Source: Candidatus Methanoperedens sp.
Lineage (GTDB): Archaea > Halobacteriota > Methanosarcinia > Methanosarcinales > Methanoperedenaceae
Direction of reading: 5' to 3'
DNA length: 15,898 nt
Assembly (NCBI GenBank): GCA_023249275.1
Contig: JAHFCV010000031.1
Coordinates: 1-15,898 of the forward strand
This document shows positions 1 through 7,501 of the stretch, in pieces (position 1 is the first letter of the stretch; each line of letters starts with the position of its first letter). The translations under genes and the position numbers were made by a program. The notes below the pieces were generated by a model. That model was not told where the DNA came from and did no database searches. It saw nothing but the letters and a program-made list of their open reading frames with translations.

Positions 1-819
1 CCAGACCCCGCCGCCCAGGAAATCAAAAGAAACCCGGATGAGCATGTAAATCGCGGTCTTTATCATTACACCGGACATGAGCGCAGATACGTTACTGGGC
101 GCGGCTGGATGGGCGTATGGAAGCCAGATATGAAGCGGGACGATACCGGCTTTGGTTCCGAATCCGATAAGCGCTAACAGGAAAGCAATATCTTTTAAAT
201 GGGACGGCATGGTCATGCCTGCAGTGCGGAACGTTTCGAAGCTGAAACTGCCGCCCGAACCTGCCATTATTAAAAACGATAAGATAATGAACCCGGTTCC
301 GATATGGGTCATTACGATATATATGAAGCCTGCCTTCCTTGTTTCCTGTTTTTCATGCTCAAAGACCACAAGGAGATACGATATTACTGACATCAATTCC
401 CACACAATCAGGAACATGACGGCATTATTTGCAGAGACGACCAGAATCATGGAGAGAATAAAAATGTTATAAAGGAAACAGAGATAACCGATGTTCTTTT
501 TCCCGAAATATTCTTTCACATATCCGGTTGAATAAATCGAAACCGCAAAAGCTGTTATCGATATTGTAATAATGAAAAATGCTGAGAGCTTATCCACAAA
601 AAAGCCAAAATTCAGGATTGGCGAGCCTGATAGAGTTAATGAGAAATTATTACCCAATAAAACGGAACCTGAGAATATTATCCCGAACACGGAAGCTATG
701 GAGACACTCAAAAAAGATGTATAGGTGCAGATGCGGTCATTCTTGTTCAATATAAGTGCCGATGCAGCGCCAATTAAATAAAAAAGAATCATCCCGAAAA
801 ATAAATATGTGTCCATCAT
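1..819 (-). CDS. HyfB/HycC-like proton-translocating antiporter subunit, N-terminal 273 residues, cut by window edge
   Basis: The minus strand is open from ATG at 819 (a second ATG follows directly at 816) to base 1, giving 273 residues with no stop. The product is very hydrophobic with repeated membrane helices. Residues about 138-150 (WELMSVISYLLVV, E141) and 219-262 (GFGTKAG with K223, PLHIWLPYAHPAAPSNVSALMSG, then MIKTAIY with K254) match the HyfB/HycC (hydrogenase-4 / formate hydrogenlyase) branch of the MrpD/NuoL antiporter superfamily. The charged Glu and Lys residues are the family's proton-channel residues. The AHPAAPSNVSALMSG block separates it from FpoL, FpoM and FpoN. Family members usually exceed 450 residues, so about half is missing. 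The partner complex (an Ech/Hyf-like oxidoreductase or a stand-alone antiporter) would lie left of the window. A good TATA box lies at 874-882. The call is firm at superfamily level and less certain for the complex. Confidence 0.88.
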   Translation of the reverse strand, partial: MMDTYLFFGMILFYLIGAASALILNKNDRICTYTSFLSVSIASVFGIIFSGSVLLGNNFSLTLSGSPILNFGFFVDKLSAFFIITISITAFAVSIYSTGYVKEYFGKKNIGYLCFLYNIFILSMILVVSANNAVMFLIVWELMSVISYLLVVFEHEKQETRKAGFIYIVMTHIGTGFIILSFLIMAGSGGSFSFETFRTAGMTMPSHLKDIAFLLALIGFGTKAGIVPLHIWLPYAHPAAPSNVSALMSGVMIKTAIYMLIRVSFDFLGGGVW

Positions 820-873
820 GTCGCCTTATCGGTTTTCTAATGCTGCATAAGAGTTAATGCATACATGTGTTTT

Positions 874-890
874 GTATTTAAGATTTCCTG
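874..890 (-). promoter_or_regulatory. Archaeal promoter (BRE + TATA) for the HyfB-like gene
   Basis: Read on the minus strand the site is GGAAATCTTAAATAC: a purine/A-rich BRE followed by a TATA box (CTTAAATAC, 874-882). It would place transcription start near 850 and leave a leader of about 30 bases before ATG 819. The 11-mer CTTAAATACAA recurs in the hdrC promoter at 15068. Confidence 0.55.
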
Positions 891-940
891 AAAAACAAAT
901 AAAATCCATACCGATTATTAATGTGGGATTTTAACTGCTA

Positions 941-954
941 AAGAAAGCTTATAG
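941..954 (+). promoter_or_regulatory. Archaeal promoter for the ABC ATPase gene (leaderless)
   Basis: AAGAAAGCTTATAG reads as BRE plus TATA box. The TATA centre is about 27 bases before ATG 978, which is where an archaeal transcript would begin, so the mRNA is probably leaderless. No Shine-Dalgarno sequence is present before the ATG. Confidence 0.45.
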
Positions 955-977
955 CCCTTAATATCATTATCCTGTCC

Positions 978-1892
978 ATGCTTGCCGTAAAAGCCGAAGG
1001 GCTATACAAGTATTATAAAGATGGCAATAAGGGGAGAAAAGAGGTATTGAAGAATGTTTCCATCGACATAGAAGACGGTGAAATATTCGGGATTCTTGGT
1101 CCAAATGGCGCTGGCAAGACAACGCTCATATCCATCCTCTCCACGCTTTCAATACCTGACAGCGGGTGCGTGGAGGTCTTCGGGGTGGATGCACTTCTGG
1201 AAGCAAACCGCGTGAAAAGTATCGTGAATATAAGCAGCGGTAACCCGAATTTTCCCTGGAGCCTTACGGTTTACGAGAATCTCAAATATTTTTCATTGCT
1301 ATACGGGTTAGACGATACGGCTATTGAAAAAGTCATTGACACGCTTGAGCTTGAGCCTTTCAGGAATGTCAGGTTCGATTCTCTCTCCACAGGCACAAAG
1401 CAGCGCCTCTCGCTTGCAAAAGCGCTCCTCAATGAACCGCGCCTCCTGTTTCTGGATGAGCCCACTGTGGGACTTGACCCCGATATGGCAATAAAGATAA
1501 GGAAATTGATCAATCGGATACATGATGAAAAAGGGATTACCATCGTGCTTACTACGCATTATATGAAAGAGGCTGAACAGCTCTGCGGCAGGGTTGCGTT
1601 TATCAAGAAAGGCGAAATAATTGCAAATGCGCCGCCGGATGAGCTGAAAAGGCAGATGAAGCTGGGCGAGGCTATAACGATAGAGTATGAGGGGAATTTT
1701 GATGATTCACTGTTGAGGGATATCCCTGAAATCCTTGATATCCTGCATGAGAACGGGAAAATAAAGATAGTGGCGGCGAATGTCGAGTCTATTATTGATA
1801 ATGTGTTAAAGAAGTTCTGTGATGTTCATGTCAGGAATATTGAGATTTCCCAGCCCAATCTTGAGGATGTGTTCCTCAAGCTGGCTCATTGA
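978..1892 (+). CDS. ABC-2 type transporter ATP-binding protein
   Basis: This 304-residue protein is the nucleotide-binding subunit of an ABC exporter. Visible motifs in order are Walker A GPNGAGKTT (41-49), signature LSTGTKQR (136-143), Walker B LLFLDEP followed by the D-loop VGLD (156-166), and the H-loop histidine in LTTHYMKEAEQ (H194). The C-terminal 90 residues match the DrrA/CcmA-like ABC-2 ATPase pattern and end in PNLEDVFLKL. The usual Q-loop glutamine is not evident: the segment after Walker A reads NISSGNPNFPW (84-94), as in some drug/polysaccharide exporter ATPases. Such genes normally sit next to an ABC-2 permease, but none follows (rpiA starts 43 bases on) and the upstream gene is divergent. 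The membrane partner is therefore elsewhere and the substrate cannot be told. Confidence 0.9.
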   Translation: MLAVKAEGLYKYYKDGNKGRKEVLKNVSIDIEDGEIFGILGPNGAGKTTLISILSTLSIPDSGCVEVFGVDALLEANRVKSIVNISSGNPNFPWSLTVYENLKYFSLLYGLDDTAIEKVIDTLELEPFRNVRFDSLSTGTKQRLSLAKALLNEPRLLFLDEPTVGLDPDMAIKIRKLINRIHDEKGITIVLTTHYMKEAEQLCGRVAFIKKGEIIANAPPDELKRQMKLGEAITIEYEGNFDDSLLRDIPEILDILHENGKIKIVAANVESIIDNVLKKFCDVHVRNIEISQPNLEDVFLKLAH

Positions 1893-1900
1893 ATGTACAT

Positions 1901-1910
1901 TTTATAAATA
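1901..1910 (+). promoter_or_regulatory. TATA box for rpiA
   Basis: TTTATAAATA lies just after the ABC ATPase stop codon. Its centre is about 29 bases before ATG 1935, so rpiA probably has its own promoter and a very short leader rather than depending on read-through. Confidence 0.5.
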
Positions 1911-1934
1911 AAAAAAGCATAAATGTGATTCATT

Positions 1935-2618
1935 ATGAAAAGCTCCACTAAAATCAACCCCAAACAAGCCGCCGGCGAAAAAGCAGCCCAACTCGTAAAA
2001 AACAACATGGTCGTAGGACTCGGCACAGGCTCAACCACAGCATACGCAATAAAAGAACTCGGCAAACGTGTGGCTTCGGGTCTGAAAATCCTCGGCGTAC
2101 CCACATCCTACCAGTCCGCATTTCTTGCCGCCGAGAACGGCATCCCTCTCACCACGCTGGATGAGCATCCAGTGCTCGATATCGCCATTGACGGCGCAGA
2201 CCAGATAGCGAAAATCACAGCCATCAAAGGCGGCGGCGCGGCGCATACGCGTGAAAAAATCGTGGCGCTATCTGCGAAAAAATTTGTTGTAGTGGTGGAT
2301 GAATCCAAAGTCGTCGAAGTTTTGCATCACCCTGTTCCTCTTGAGGTATTGCCATTTGCACGTAAATTAGTGGTAAAACAGATTGCAAAATTGGGAGGAA
2401 AAGCCGTTGTGCGCATGGGAATTAATAAAGACGGGCCTGTTATTTCAGACAATGGGAACTTCATTCTGGATGCCGATTTTGGGGAAATAGATGACGCGGT
2501 ATCTCTGGATAAGGCGCTTTCACAGTGCACAGGCATTGTGGAGCATGGGATATTCACAAAAGTGGATGTTGTCTATATCGGGAAAAAAGACGGCTCAGTG
2601 GAAATAATGAAGCCCTGA
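1935..2618 (+). CDS. rpiA: Ribose-5-phosphate isomerase A
   Basis: This cytosolic enzyme interconverts ribose-5-phosphate and ribulose-5-phosphate, supplying pentose for nucleotides. At 227 residues it has the normal RpiA length. The phosphate-binding loop is GLGTGSTTAYAI (28-39). Catalytic residues by comparison with the E. coli enzyme are D86 and D89 in DGAD, K98 in IKGGG and E107 in TREK. The usual DGADE is DGADQ here, a change next to the catalytic Asp. The C-terminal block ILDADFGEIDD and GIVEHGIF is also typical. The gene converges on the nucleotidyltransferase with only 5 bases between the two stop codons, so the transcripts must overlap or terminate within coding sequence. Confidence 0.96.
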   Translation: MKSSTKINPKQAAGEKAAQLVKNNMVVGLGTGSTTAYAIKELGKRVASGLKILGVPTSYQSAFLAAENGIPLTTLDEHPVLDIAIDGADQIAKITAIKGGGAAHTREKIVALSAKKFVVVVDESKVVEVLHHPVPLEVLPFARKLVVKQIAKLGGKAVVRMGINKDGPVISDNGNFILDADFGEIDDAVSLDKALSQCTGIVEHGIFTKVDVVYIGKKDGSVEIMKP

Positions 2619-2623
2619 GAGTC

Positions 2624-3799
2624 CTAAGACCCGTTTGTCTCGTTGCCGAAATCCTTATTCACAAGAGTTTCCCTTACCCTCGTTCCCTTTTTTGCAGTGA
2701 CCTCTGGCCACAACCTGACGCCGGAATGAATTGTAACACCATCCTCGATTATTACCCTCGGACCGATAACAGTGCCCGTTTCAAGGATGCATGAGTCTTT
2801 TATCATGGTGCCATTATCGATAACTGCGCCAGAAACCGCAGTATTTTTACCGATTTCAACATCATCAAAGAGATACGATGACAGGATTCTTGAATTGCTG
2901 CCTATCGTGCAGTTTGAGCCGATAGAGGTATAAGGACCAATCAGGACATTATCTCCTATGGAAGTATTCTCTCCGATAACAATCGGCCCGACAACGGCAG
3001 AGTTTGAACCCAGGGAAACATCATGCCCGATATCGATGGGTCCTGTTACTTTTGCGTTTTTAATACTGAGGCTTCCTGAAATCTTTGTCCCTGGCATCTG
3101 TTCAAGCATCCACCTGCAAGCCTCCCTGTATGCCTGGGGATTTCCGATATCAGTCCACCTGCCCCGCACGAGGAAACCATTGATAGTTTCGCCTTTTTTC
3201 ATAATCTTCGGGAAAAGGTCTTTTGCAAAATCGTATTTTTTCTTTGGAATCCATTTCAGTACCTCAGGGTCGCAAACATATATACCCGTACTTGCAAGGT
3301 TGCTGAAAATCTCACCAGGCCCTGGTTTTTCAAAGAAGCGGTTAATCCTGTTATTGGCGTCAAGGTCGGCGATGCCATAATCTCGCGGGTCGTCTATCGA
3401 AATAAGACCGATGGTCACTGGCGCATCGTTTTTCTCATGGAAGCGTACAAACTCGCGAAGACCTAAATTCATCACATGGTCTCCTCCCACCACCATGAAG
3501 GGTTCGCCCTCGAAGAGTTCTTCCGCATTTTTAACCCCGCCTGCTGTGCCCAGTTTTTCTTTTTCGTAAACATACTCTATATGCACGCCGTACATGCTGC
3601 CGTCGCCGAGCGCTGCTTCTATTTCCCCGCCAAGATAGCCCAGGGTAAGCACGATGTCGTTGAACCCCTCGATAGCCAGATGCTCCACCAGATGTACCAA
3701 TGATGGCTTATTCAGGAGCGGAATCATGGGTTTCGGTCTGTCAAAAGTCAGGGGGCGGAGTCTTGTCCCTTCGCCGCCGCACATTATGCATGTTTTCAT
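2624..3799 (-). CDS. Sugar-1-phosphate nucleotidyltransferase with left-handed beta-helix domain (GMPP/GlmU-like)
   Basis: This 391-residue protein transfers a nucleotide to a sugar-1-phosphate to make an NDP-sugar for glycan or S-layer glycosylation. The N-terminal nucleotidyltransferase domain (about 1-230) shows GGEGTRLRPLT (8-18), RPKPMIP (21-27), LGTAGGV (83-89), the metal-binding GGDHV (D107) and FFEKP. From about 242 to 375 the sequence is a series of hexapeptide repeats (for example SIKNAKVTGPIDIGHDVSLG, IGENTSIGDNVLIGPYTSIG) that form a left-handed beta-helix. This arrangement fits archaeal mannose-1-phosphate guanylyltransferase-like and GlmU-like enzymes. Whether the substrate is mannose-, glucose- or N-acetylglucosamine-1-phosphate cannot be decided here. 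ATG 3799 is preceded by an AGGA-type ribosome site and a TATA region. It lies 71 bases downstream of the molybdoenzyme operon on the same strand, with its own promoter. Confidence 0.88.
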   Translation of the reverse strand: MKTCIMCGGEGTRLRPLTFDRPKPMIPLLNKPSLVHLVEHLAIEGFNDIVLTLGYLGGEIEAALGDGSMYGVHIEYVYEKEKLGTAGGVKNAEELFEGEPFMVVGGDHVMNLGLREFVRFHEKNDAPVTIGLISIDDPRDYGIADLDANNRINRFFEKPGPGEIFSNLASTGIYVCDPEVLKWIPKKKYDFAKDLFPKIMKKGETINGFLVRGRWTDIGNPQAYREACRWMLEQMPGTKISGSLSIKNAKVTGPIDIGHDVSLGSNSAVVGPIVIGENTSIGDNVLIGPYTSIGSNCTIGSNSRILSSYLFDDVEIGKNTAVSGAVIDNGTMIKDSCILETGTVIGPRVIIEDGVTIHSGVRLWPEVTAKKGTRVRETLVNKDFGNETNGS

Positions 3800-3827
3800 T
3801 CAAATCCTGCTTGAAATTGGTCTGGCA

Positions 3828-3842
3828 GTATATAGATATAAC
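3828..3842 (-). promoter_or_regulatory. TATA region for the nucleotidyltransferase gene
   Basis: The minus strand reads GTTATATCTATATAC, two overlapping TATA-like boxes 30-40 bases before ATG 3799. Transcription start would fall near 3806-3812, leaving a short leader that holds an AGGA motif. This supports a transcript separate from the upstream TorD-like gene. Confidence 0.45.
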
Positions 3843-3870
3843 GAAACGAAAGTTGCTGTCATTAATGAAT

Positions 3871-4518
3871 TTATTTATCTCTTAAGCCTAATATAATTTC
3901 TTTAATCTGTCCTGTTTCCGCTGAGATGAAATTTCTCAGCAGCAGCGCTGCACCTTTATAAAAATCCTGCCCTGTGTTCTTCAATATGTCCTCTGTAAAT
4001 ACAGGCACCCATTTATTCAAATGCTCCTCAAGGAATTTTTTTTGGAATTCAAGATATCTTATTGCTTCATGAATGTCATGGTTTTTCAGAGATGATGCTG
4101 TTTTACCGCAAAGGTATTCCATGAATTCGAGTTCGGCGCATATATGGTCGTCGGGATTAGTGTAAATCCCCCGAACTTCAAGACCTGCCTGGCGATATGC
4201 TTTCCTTACCTCGATTGTGGGCTGCTGCATCACAAGTCTTTCGGCAGTTCTGTATACGGACTCGTAAGGCGGCGCAGGCAATCTATACGGACCGATGAAC
4301 AGGCGCGTATGTTCCAGTGCAAGTTTCTCTTGTTCATAACCAGCGCCTTTTTTCATGAGTTCCAATCCTTTAACAAGGTCAGTGGTGGTAGAAATCTCCA
4401 CGTTATTAAGCCCCTTCAAATAATCGAGAATCTCTTCTGACGGTGGCTTGAGAAAAAGGTTTTTCAGAAGTATGTATACCTTTATTCTCGTATCAAGGTC
4501 TTGCAATATTTCATTCAT
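3871..4518 (-). CDS. TorD/DmsD-family molybdoenzyme maturation chaperone
   Basis: The product is 215 residues from ATG 4518. The frame is open upstream to 4608, but the earlier Met would run back into the ferredoxin-subunit gene and adds 30 residues that look unrelated to the family, so the internal Met (MNEILQDLD) is preferred. No strong ribosome site precedes it. The protein is mostly helical and carries the TorD-superfamily core EHTRLFIGP then PAPPYESVYR (about 69-90) and DDHICAELEFM (123-133). Members of this family bind the Tat signal and apo-form of a molybdoenzyme in the cytoplasm until cofactor is loaded. It is the last gene of the operon, 34 bases after the ferredoxin subunit, and the natural client is the Tat-signal molybdoprotein two genes upstream. 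Confidence 0.85.
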   Translation of the reverse strand: MNEILQDLDTRIKVYILLKNLFLKPPSEEILDYLKGLNNVEISTTTDLVKGLELMKKGAGYEQEKLALEHTRLFIGPYRLPAPPYESVYRTAERLVMQQPTIEVRKAYRQAGLEVRGIYTNPDDHICAELEFMEYLCGKTASSLKNHDIHEAIRYLEFQKKFLEEHLNKWVPVFTEDILKNTGQDFYKGAALLLRNFISAETGQIKEIILGLRDK

Positions 4519-4552
4519 TTGAGTTAGTAAAAATATCAAAAAAGATGTGTTT

Positions 4553-5128
4553 TTACATCTTTTTTGCCGGGACAAAGCGCGTGGATGGCTCTGTGAATTT
4601 TGGATCAAAACCCGGAATCTCTTTTTGAGCCGGACTATACTTTTTCTCTATCTCGCTCAGGTTCCCGCTCTCAAGGGCAAGACCCATGCAGGTCATTGCG
4701 CACGCGGGCTTTAACCCTTTATCGATGCGGTGGACACAGTAAGTGCACTTCTCCACCTTCTTTGTCTCCTCGTTGTACTGAGGCGCGCCGTATGGACATG
4801 CCCACTCGCAGCGCCTGCATCCAATGCATTTATCCTGGTCGATAAGGACTATACCATCCGTGGCACGTTTTGTGATTGCATCCACAGGGCATGATTTAAG
4901 GCACGCCGGCTGTGCGCAGTGGTTGCATGAGCTTGTGACGTAGTATTTCACAGGCGAGGGATATTCACCAGTCTCACGTGTAATAACCCGTCTCCATCTC
5001 ACGCCTACCGCCACTTTGTTCTCGTTCTTGCATCCGCCTTCGCATGCTCTGCACCCGATGCATCTTTCAAGGTTAATAGACCATCCTGCTTGTTTATCTT
5101 TAGGAACGGTTGGGATGTCTGCTGCCAT
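4553..5128 (-). CDS. Molybdoenzyme electron-transfer subunit with four [4Fe-4S] clusters (DmsB/PsrB-like)
   Basis: This 191-residue polyferredoxin has sixteen cysteines in four groups: C23-C26-C29-C33, C68-C71-C76-C80, C101-C104-C107-C111 and C128-C131-C143-C147. This is the DmsB/PsrB/NrfC pattern that wires a molybdopterin subunit to its redox partner. There is no signal peptide of its own, so it would be exported folded together with the Tat-signal catalytic subunit, as is known for such pairs. Its ATG abuts the stop codon of the catalytic gene directly (TAAATG), with GGTGG inside that gene's end as ribosome site, so the two are translationally coupled. No NrfD/PsrC/DmsC membrane anchor gene follows it, only the TorD-like chaperone. 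The role as electron conduit is firm; the partner is inferred. Confidence 0.93.
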   Translation of the reverse strand: MAADIPTVPKDKQAGWSINLERCIGCRACEGGCKNENKVAVGVRWRRVITRETGEYPSPVKYYVTSSCNHCAQPACLKSCPVDAITKRATDGIVLIDQDKCIGCRRCEWACPYGAPQYNEETKKVEKCTYCVHRIDKGLKPACAMTCMGLALESGNLSEIEKKYSPAQKEIPGFDPKFTEPSTRFVPAKKM

Positions 5129-7501
5129 TTAAGCCACCGCCTTGTATATTTTAACTGCAGCTTCTTTATTTCTTGCCATGCCTGAGATTTTTTCTGCTTT
5201 GCCAGGAATTACCAAGCCGTCGTGTGCTCCCCTGCCTTTTGCGACTTTACCCAGCGCCCAGTGACCGAATCCCCTCGGGAACGCCACGACTTCTGGATGT
5301 ATACCCTGCGTGATATGTACTGTGTCTTTAAACTTGCCTGTTTGTGATTCTACATACACTTCGTCGCCGTCGACAACTCCAAGCTTTTCTGCGGTTTTTG
5401 CGTTTATCCAGACGGGGTTGCTGCCAAGCATTTCCACAAGCCAGACGTTGTTTTGTGTCCTGGTATGTGTATGCTCCTGCGGCTTCCACGACACGAAGTA
5501 GTATGGGAAATCCGTAGTCGGTCTGTCTTCGGTCTCCATATATTCAGGCAGCGGGTTCAACCCTTTATCTTTCATCTGAGCAGAATAAAACTCAAACTTT
5601 CGTGATGGCGTATTAAATCCTTTCATTACCACGCCGCCTATGTCTATACCTATTGCTACGCCGTTTTTATCCTTGACAACCTTGGTTTTGGGGTCGGTTG
5701 TTGCTCCGGCGGGCAGAGTCACTTTGCCCTTGTATTTTTCATATGTGGTGCCTTTCCCTATCCAGACTGCTCCCGGAAGTTTCTTCAGGTCATCAAGACT
5801 GATTCCTATGCCTGCTTTTATCTTGTCGCTGAGATATTGTTCATAGGGCATGTCGAATCCTTTAAGTCCCATCTTATTGGCGACTCTCATGAAAAACTCG
5901 TACTCAGGTATGCCGTTTATCCATGAGTTCACCGTAGGCTGCCTCAGAGAGAGGCTCTGGAATGTTACCCAGTTCGGCGTTAAATCGTACCTTTCGAGGT
6001 AGTTCGTACCAGGAATGAGCATATCAGCTAACTCTCCTGTTTCGCTCATATGCGTATCTACAACAACCACAAAGTCCATCTTCTTGATAGCATCGATGCT
6101 CTTCTGTGCATTTGGCACTGACATTGCGAAGTTCTGCATTACAAATACAGCCGCATGCGGCTGGTATGGTTGTCCGCTGAGCATAGCCTCACGTGTCTCC
6201 ACATATATGCCTGAGCTGTGAGCAAAGGGATATTTCTTTCCCCTCCCGTCGAGCCTCTCTGCTGTTATCTTGGGCCAGTCTGCCAATGCTACACGCTTCT
6301 TTGCACCTTTCCTGTCAGGATTCATCATCGTTCCCGGTTTATCAACCTGTCCGAGAAGTCCTGAGAGCATTGCAACCGCTCTTCCACCATCGGTACCATT
6401 GGCTTGCTGCCCGGGTCCTGACCAAACATCGATAACGGCAGGTTTGTTGGCTGCCAATTCCCTTGCCAGCCGTCTTATTGTATCAGCAGGCACGCTTGTA
6501 ATCTTCTCTGCCCATTCAGGTGTTTTGTCTTTTATGAAATCTGAATACTCGCTGAATCCTACTGCCCATGTGTTAACGAAATTACTGTCATACAGTTTCT
6601 CGCTAACTATGACATTTCCCATTGCAAGCGCCAGCGCACCGTCTGTTCCCGGTCTTATGGGAATCCACTCGTGCGCCTTTGATGCCGTCTTGCTGAAGAC
6701 CGGGTCAACAACCACCATTTTTGCGCCGTTTTTCACTATGCCGTCCATTATAATGGCAGGCAGGTGCGCCCACTTGGTCGCATCCAGGGGGTTCCAGCCG
6801 AAAAGCAGTATATACTTTGCATGGGCGAAGTCTGCAAGCGGTCGTTCATCCCCCATGGTGAGTTTGAATGAGGCTTTTCTTGCAACGTCACAGAGATTTG
6901 AATGGTTATGGTAATTGGGTGTTCCAAAAGCTGCGCAGACCTCTGATTGCAGGTCGGTGTCAAGCGAGTGGTCTTCCCCGAACCATGCAAGCGACTCGGC
7001 GCCGTATTTATCTTTTATTTCAGTGAGTTTTGCTGCCACCTCATTTACTGCCTCGTCCCATGAGATAGGCTGCCATTTGCCCTCGCCGCGTGCTCCGACA
7101 CTTTTCATGGGTGTCTTGATTCTATCAGGGTCATACAATGATTTGAGACCGCTATTGCCTTTTGAACACAACCTTGCGCCGCGTGCCTTTTCTTTTTCAA
7201 AGTCCGTGGAGATATTGTATACCCCTGCCGGATTGAAATCGTTCGGCTCTATTTTTACTGCCGTGCCGTCAACGACGTGTACTTTTATACCCGACTGACC
7301 TCCGCACATATTACATGCAGAATATATCCATTCGTCCTGTGCCCCGGTCTGTGCGCTTGCGGGTTGCAAAATATCAAACCCTTTTCCAAGCAAGCCGCCA
7401 CCAGCAGCAAGTGCCGCCAGGGTAGCTGTACCTTTTACGAATGTCCTTCTTGTGAGTCTAACATTTTCAATATCAATTAATTTTAATTCTTGCTTGTTCA
7501 T
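5129..7501 (-). CDS. Tat-exported molybdopterin oxidoreductase, catalytic subunit (DMSO reductase superfamily, PsrA/PhsA-like)
   Basis: This 790-residue bis-MGD (Mo or W) enzyme carries a twin-arginine signal, TRRTFVKG (R18, R19) followed by an Ala/Gly-rich segment and a likely cleavage site after ASA (residue 50), so it acts outside the cytoplasmic membrane. The N-terminal iron-sulfur motif reads C63-x2-C66-x3-S70 ... C112, with Ser where the third Cys is normally found. The probable Mo ligand is C204 in NHSNLCDVARK. PIRPGTDGALALAM (281-294) is typical of the polysulfide/thiosulfate/tetrathionate/arsenate group. The C-terminal molybdopterin-binding domain includes HTHTRTQNNVWLVEM and ends near IYKAVA. 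A strong site AGGAGGG lies inside the end of the cytochrome gene, whose stop overlaps this start (ATGA). The substrate cannot be read from the sequence: Asp ligation as in nitrate reductase NarG looks unlikely, while sulfur, selenium or arsenic oxyanions remain possible. Confidence 0.93.
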   Translation of the reverse strand: MNKQELKLIDIENVRLTRRTFVKGTATLAALAAGGGLLGKGFDILQPASAQTGAQDEWIYSACNMCGGQSGIKVHVVDGTAVKIEPNDFNPAGVYNISTDFEKEKARGARLCSKGNSGLKSLYDPDRIKTPMKSVGARGEGKWQPISWDEAVNEVAAKLTEIKDKYGAESLAWFGEDHSLDTDLQSEVCAAFGTPNYHNHSNLCDVARKASFKLTMGDERPLADFAHAKYILLFGWNPLDATKWAHLPAIIMDGIVKNGAKMVVVDPVFSKTASKAHEWIPIRPGTDGALALAMGNVIVSEKLYDSNFVNTWAVGFSEYSDFIKDKTPEWAEKITSVPADTIRRLARELAANKPAVIDVWSGPGQQANGTDGGRAVAMLSGLLGQVDKPGTMMNPDRKGAKKRVALADWPKITAERLDGRGKKYPFAHSSGIYVETREAMLSGQPYQPHAAVFVMQNFAMSVPNAQKSIDAIKKMDFVVVVDTHMSETGELADMLIPGTNYLERYDLTPNWVTFQSLSLRQPTVNSWINGIPEYEFFMRVANKMGLKGFDMPYEQYLSDKIKAGIGISLDDLKKLPGAVWIGKGTTYEKYKGKVTLPAGATTDPKTKVVKDKNGVAIGIDIGGVVMKGFNTPSRKFEFYSAQMKDKGLNPLPEYMETEDRPTTDFPYYFVSWKPQEHTHTRTQNNVWLVEMLGSNPVWINAKTAEKLGVVDGDEVYVESQTGKFKDTVHITQGIHPEVVAFPRGFGHWALGKVAKGRGAHDGLVIPGKAEKISGMARNKEAAVKIYKAVA

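Noticed and set aside
152..472. Plus-strand open frame of 106 codons
   Set aside because: It lies opposite the HyfB-like gene, whose minus-strand product has clear family motifs; the plus-strand product has none.
4519..4608. 30-residue N-terminal extension of the TorD-like protein
   Set aside because: It would overlap the end of the ferredoxin-subunit gene, and the residues do not resemble the family; the internal Met at 4518 gives a normal TorD start.
6270..6914. Plus-strand open frame of 214 codons
   Set aside because: It is a shadow of the molybdoenzyme gene: low-complexity Ser/Ala-rich product, no motif, opposite a frame with continuous domain matches.
5129..7501. Nitrate reductase (NarG) or formate dehydrogenase assignment for the molybdoenzyme
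   Set aside because: There is no NarG-type His in the first iron-sulfur ligand position and no Asp-ligand context. No Sec or FdhA-type Cys-His motif at the Mo site is seen. The probable ligand is C204 in a PsrA-like context, so the substrate is left open.
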